A DNA stretch of 64,000 nucleotides from Mycobacterium sp. SMC-4. GTDB lineage: Bacteria; Actinomycetota; Actinomycetes; Mycobacteriales; Mycobacteriaceae. Where the stretch lies: positions 186,001 to 250,000 of the forward strand of contig NZ_CP079869.1 in assembly GCF_025263265.1 (NCBI RefSeq), read 5' to 3'. Positions 62,301 through 64,000 of this stretch are shown here, piece after piece. The notes under the pieces are model-generated. The model was not told the origin of the DNA. It did not search any database and was given only the letters and a program-made list of their open reading frames with translations. Position 1 is the first letter of the stretch; each line of letters opens with the position of its first letter. The position numbers were made by a program, and so were the translations under genes.

Positions 62301-64000
62301 GCGGTTCGATCTTCTCGATCGGTTCGGCCGACAGCAGGTGCGCGTACTCATTGGCGGCCACACCGGTAAAGATTCCGGTCCGGCTGCCGCGCAGTGCCGC
62401 CGGCGAACACCCGGCGCGTTCCAGTGCTTCCCAGACGGTTTCGAGCACCAATCGCTGCTGGGGCTCGATCCAGACCGCCTCGCGCGGAGAGATGCCGAAG
62501 AACTCAGGGTCGAATCCGTCGATACCGTCCAGGAATCCGCCGAATCGGGTGTAGGTCTTGCCGGGCACATCGGGGTCGGAGTCGAAGAACTCTTCGATGT
62601 CGAAGCGGTCCTCGGGGACTTCCCCGATCGCATTGAGCCCTTCGGAGAGCAGGTCCCAGAACGCTTCTGGGTTCGGAGCACCCGGGAACCGGCATGACAC
62701 CGCGATGATCGCGACCGGCTCGTCGGTGCGCGCGGACAGCACCGTCTGGGCCGGCCGAGATGCGGCTTCGCTGAGTCCGAGCACGTCGCCGAGCAAGTAG
62801 TCGGCGACATCGGAGAGTCGTGGATGGTCCATCGCCAGCGTGGCCGGAATCTCGTGGCCGACGCCTTGTTCGATGCGACGGCGCAGTTCGACGGCCATCA
62901 ACGAATCCATGCCGATGTCGAAGAAGCCGGTATCTTCGCGGATCTCCGCGGCGTCGACCCGTGTGATGTCGGCGACCGATTCGCGCAGGTAATCGGTCAA
63001 CAGCTTCTTGCGTTGTTGCACTGGGGCATTGGTGAGCTTCTCGACGAGCTCGGTCTTGCCCGAAGCAGTGAGAACGGCTCCGGCCACCGCGCTGACGTCG
63101 GGAAGCTCGCGTTGCATCTCCGAGAAGATGGGCCGTCGCCCAGCCTGCTGGTACAACGGCAGGAATCGCGTCCAGTCGACCCGGGCCACCATGCCCTGGG
63201 CCGATCCCGGTGCCGACGCTGTGGCCACCACGTCGGCCAGACCGGCCAGAGCGTGGATCGGTGAGAGGGTCTTGATGCCGCGTTGTTCCAGCTTGGCGCG
63301 GGACTCGGCGTCTGCCATACCCGCTGACCACGGCCCGAAATTGACGCTGACCCCGGCGATGCCGCGTTCGCGCAGTCGCCAGGCAAGAGCATCGAGGAAG
63401 GCGTTGGCCGCGCCGTAGGTGGTCTGGCCGAAGCCGCCCCACACCGAGGCGATCGAAGAGGTGCTGATGAAGAAATCGAGTTCGCGGTCGGCCACAGCCT
63501 CACTCAGATGCCATGCACCCCAGACCTTTCCGGCGAAGACGCGGGCAACTTCGGCGTCGTCGAGGTCGGCCAGCGCGGTGGTGCTGATCTCCCCGGCTGC
63601 GTGCACGACGCCGCGCAGTGCCGGCAATTCGGTCCCCGCCAACCCCAGCAGCCGTGCCACGTCCTGGGCGTCGGAGACATCAGCGGTGACGACCCGGAAC
63701 TCGCAACCGTGCTGCCGGCCCAGCTCGTCGATCCGTGCCTGGGTGGCCTCGGTGGGTGCCCGCCGACTGGTCAGCATCAGGTGCTTGGCACCCTGTGCGG
63801 CCAAGTGTCCGGCGATCTCGAGTCCGATGGCGCCCAGGCCACCGGTGACGAGGTAGCTCGCGTCCTCGCGGATCGGCAGCGAAGCGCCGGTGGGCAGTTC
63901 GGTGCGCCGCACCAGGCGTGGGACATAAGCCGTCTGACCGCGCAGTGCGATCTGGTCCTCCCGGCCAACTGCATCGCGGGCGACCGCGATCGCGTCGATC
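56314..64000 (-). CDS. pks: bimodular type I polyketide synthase, C-terminal part (trehalose polyphleate-type)
   Basis: Partial: 2,561 residues to the window edge; the frame continues upstream of the GTG at 63912, so that codon is internal. Order: end of a structural KR half (GREDQIALRG), KR1 (Tyr in TTYGAANAF), ACP1 (GMDSLMA), KS2 (Cys in DTACSSSL, His in EAHGTGTP and KSNIGHTE), AT2 (GHSVGQ, HAFH so malonyl-type), DH2 (DHVIYGTVVVPG), structural KR half, ER2 (HAASGGVG), KR2 (YATANAFLD), ACP2 (GTDSLMAIE), acidic tail. No thioesterase, as in mycobacterial PKSs unloaded by Pap acyltransferases. Module 1 has no ER. Neighbours fadE5 and the alternating program fit trehalose polyphleate synthesis; Pks12 fits worse. 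Confidence 0.93.
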   Translation of the reverse strand, partial: IDAIAVARDAVGREDQIALRGQTAYVPRLVRRTELPTGASLPIREDASYLVTGGLGAIGLEIAGHLAAQGAKHLMLTSRRAPTEATQARIDELGRQHGCEFRVVTADVSDAQDVARLLGLAGTELPALRGVVHAAGEISTTALADLDDAEVARVFAGKVWGAWHLSEAVADRELDFFISTSSIASVWGGFGQTTYGAANAFLDALAWRLRERGIAGVSVNFGPWSAGMADAESRAKLEQRGIKTLSPIHALAGLADVVATASAPGSAQGMVARVDWTRFLPLYQQAGRRPIFSEMQRELPDVSAVAGAVLTASGKTELVEKLTNAPVQQRKKLLTDYLRESVADITRVDAAEIREDTGFFDIGMDSLMAVELRRRIEQGVGHEIPATLAMDHPRLSDVADYLLGDVLGLSEAASRPAQTVLSARTDEPVAIIAVSCRFPGAPNPEAFWDLLSEGLNAIGEVPEDRFDIEEFFDSDPDVPGKTYTRFGGFLDGIDGFDPEFFGISPREAVWIEPQQRLVLETVWEALERAGCSPAALRGSRTGIFTGVAANEYAHLLSAEPIEKIEPHFITGNALNAISGRVAFALGFEGPAVAVDTACSSSLVAVHQACQALHSGDCDLAVAGGVNVLLSPVTVVAASRARMLSPVGQCKTFDASADGYVRSEGCGMLVLKRLSDAQRDGDRICAVIPGTAVNQDGASSGLTVPNGGAQQRLIGNALARAGLTGADVDYLEAHGTGTPLGDPIEVQAAAAAYGDSRGADRPLLMGSVKSNIGHTESASGAAGLIKVVLSLQHEMLPQSLHFENPSPHIPWDTLPVQVVDKPTPWQPNGRPRRAGVSSFGFTGTNAHVLIEEAPAGPVVGDDPQTPDEDAAAAAVQPEAPDNPINVLALSAKSPEALIELAQRYQAWLSARPDADLADVCLTAGTGRSHFDHRAAMVVDSVDSARHALSDLSENRLRPGVVRGEHTHHPTTAWLFTGQGSQYPGMARELFDTEPVFAETVTQCAEAVGDILPRPLLDVLFATDRETAELLRHTSFAQPALFAVEMGLARLWQSWGIVPDVVLGHSVGQYAAACVAGVFSLEDGARLMAHRGRLFGSLPEGGRMVAIFTDPKQVEVVSAEFGRVSVGAYNGPNTVLSGPGEDLEQIVAKFSEDAIRCTWLETSHAFHSELLDPVLDEFESLAAQLQFAAPTLPLVCNRTGAVLAGQTQLDAAYWRRHSRQPVQFAESVRTVAALGCSVLMEIGPQPVLTGAAVQVWPEHLAAPRAIVSLRKGVADRQQIADALAAAYVSGHRPDFAALHRQYRRRVELPTYPFQRRRFWPRTTGITIDGPTQSGLLGAAKDLASGDTIYTSRLSVKTQPWLSDHVIYGTVVVPGATYAAMALAAVGTPARAKEVFFYEPIILPEKTSREVQLTLQTAQTDGEWKFQVHSRPFGDRTADWALNAEGTVLAGAADEEFTVEESEPIDDVIERLNRMRPQELFDLFSDMELSWGPNWSGSLKSLWLGEGEAIGDLLVGAELSEHLGTEPMHPVLMDLCTGVAAAAIPAALAAEQGMNDLYLPLRYGQVMLKEKMPRRFYCRTRWHATELSNETQAFDLDFLDRDGRLLGGIREFTVKRAPREALLRGLGGNATRLLYTLGWHEVPLPPTEQEDAGPQGTWLIAGFDELASTIAGCIPFDRSADSEPLGQVLAQAHEKGMPFAGVVWRSKAASPDESSAELAARVEAEVAHLLSAVHTTQGGEVKLPGGLWIVTERAVATESGEPVDAAQAALWGFGRTTINEEPALRCRLVDSDGSPEAVRALAGLMAAPVDEPELAIRQGKLLASRLLPWARSGNLAVPRGGDFVLAPTERGAIDNLRLVETEVSTPAEGYVQVRVEAAGLNFRDVLNVLGLYPGDPGPIGGDFAGVVTQLGDGVTGLEVGQRVYGSMQGAFATRFNVPAQFLAPIPDGVSAVDAATIPAAALTVRLAFDWAQIKPGDKVLIHAASGGVGLAAIQMAQRCGAEVFATASTFKRATLRKLGVKYVYDSRTTDFADQILADTDGAGVDVVLNSLTSEGFIDATLRATATHGRFAEIAKRDIWSPEQMSQARPDIAYEIVALDTVMFTEPDRIRDLLTEVSQGLADGEWTPLPAEIYPVTEARAAFRRMQTARHIGKIVVQIPTALQPRPDRSYLITGGLGAIGLHTASYLAQLGAGDIVLTSRRAPDADAQRQIDEIVERSKCRIHVRTADVGDEAAVAALLDQIRAELPPLAGVVHLAGVLDDALLSQQSLDRFRTSLAAKAYGAAYLDRMTKADDLDFFIVSSSVSSLFGSPGQSNYATANAFLDGLVAARRSQGLPATGINFGPWGQGGMASSEAATANISAQGLIPLEPSAALAALGETVAHGTAQATILKANWQRAAKVLGGSRPPILDLVLPNAAGVATEDSEVLKQLLEIPVPQRAAFVTEFLQREVQNFLRLAQPPAATSRFLDLGTDSLMAIELRNRLHSQFGGKFTLNATAVFDYPTIGGLAEYLVAQLPDADAAAEPAAPAEHAEQADQPAQATDAAEQSSPNGHSRADQEADASG

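Noticed and set aside
63910..63912. GTG as the PKS start codon
   Set aside because: The frame continues upstream with typical PKS linker sequence (GREDQIALRG) to the window edge; the protein is truncated, not short.
56314..64000. PKS as Pks12 (mycoketide synthase)
   Set aside because: Pks12 has two modules that each contain ER and uses methylmalonyl units. Module 1 here lacks ER and AT2 has the malonyl-type HAFH. The neighbour fadE5 also fits the trehalose polyphleate locus.
1..64000. tRNA, rRNA, prophage, integrase, CRISPR or IS elements
   Set aside because: None found by reading both strands; no transposase or integrase motifs, no cloverleaf or rRNA-like blocks.

Overview
The window is about 68% GC, almost fully coding, and reads as a rapidly growing mycobacterium (Mycolicibacterium-type). 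The basis is long conserved gene order matching the Mycobacterium tuberculosis Rv0209-Rv0244c segment, an arabinogalactan/lipoarabinomannan arabinosyltransferase (AftD), a WS/DGAT enzyme, many fadD/fadE genes and a mycobacterial type I PKS. Rv numbers and M. smegmatis parallels are from memory and protein reading, not from a search. No tRNA, rRNA, IS element, prophage or CRISPR array was seen.

Region 1 (1-16.8 kb): a pair of dynamin-like/GTPase-like proteins (first one cut by the window edge), pckA, a divergent TetR/carotenoid-oxygenase pair with a clear operator, then a fatty-acid/CoA cluster (fadD4-like ligase, enoyl-CoA hydratase-like protein, fadE3-like dehydrogenase with GntR regulator, Rv0216-like hotdog protein, family III CoA-transferase, amidohydrolase). 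A divergent SDR/MmyB-type regulator pair is inserted in it. lipW follows.

Region 2 (16.8-32.3 kb): accessory lipid metabolism. A fused two-domain acyl-CoA dehydrogenase and lipC diverge from a perfect CRP-type palindrome. Rv0221-like WS/DGAT follows. A divergent TetR/membrane-protein pair comes next, then a tight operon of Rv1428c-like acyltransferase, fadD12-like ligase and lipO-like esterase, headed by a perfect KstR-type operator. AraC-DinB, DHFR-like, a second FadE5-type dehydrogenase, SnoaL-like and Rv0223c-like aldehyde dehydrogenase complete it.

Region 3 (32.4-46.5 kb): cell-envelope genes. Rv0224c-like methyltransferase, Rv0225-like glycosyltransferase, an inserted cassette of an MpaB/DUF2236-type oxygenase between two homologous small membrane proteins, Rv0226c, Rv0227c (DUF3068), Rv0228 acyltransferase, aftD, Rv0236A and lpqI, then the Rv0238-like TetR gene. 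Rv0229c-Rv0235c are absent, so aftD abuts Rv0228.

Region 4 (46.5-56.3 kb): htdX-fabG4, fadA2 and fadE5, which together encode the enzymes of a full beta-oxidation-type cycle. They share a TTAC-N6-GTAA operator. The fadA2-fadE5 gap, where M. tuberculosis has the sRNA F6, holds an inserted luciferase-like gene, a strong intrinsic terminator and a second structured-RNA candidate with its own promoter-like box. Adjacent are a DapB-fold oxidoreductase, an SDR and a TspO homologue.

Region 5 (56.3-64 kb): the C-terminal 2,561 residues of a bimodular type I PKS on the minus strand, running off the window. The first module goes straight from its structural KR half to KR with no enoylreductase. The second has DH-ER-KR and an AT with malonyl-type residues. 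That alternating reduction program fits the repeating unsaturation of phleic acids, and the position next to fadE5 matches the trehalose polyphleate locus, so this is my preferred assignment.
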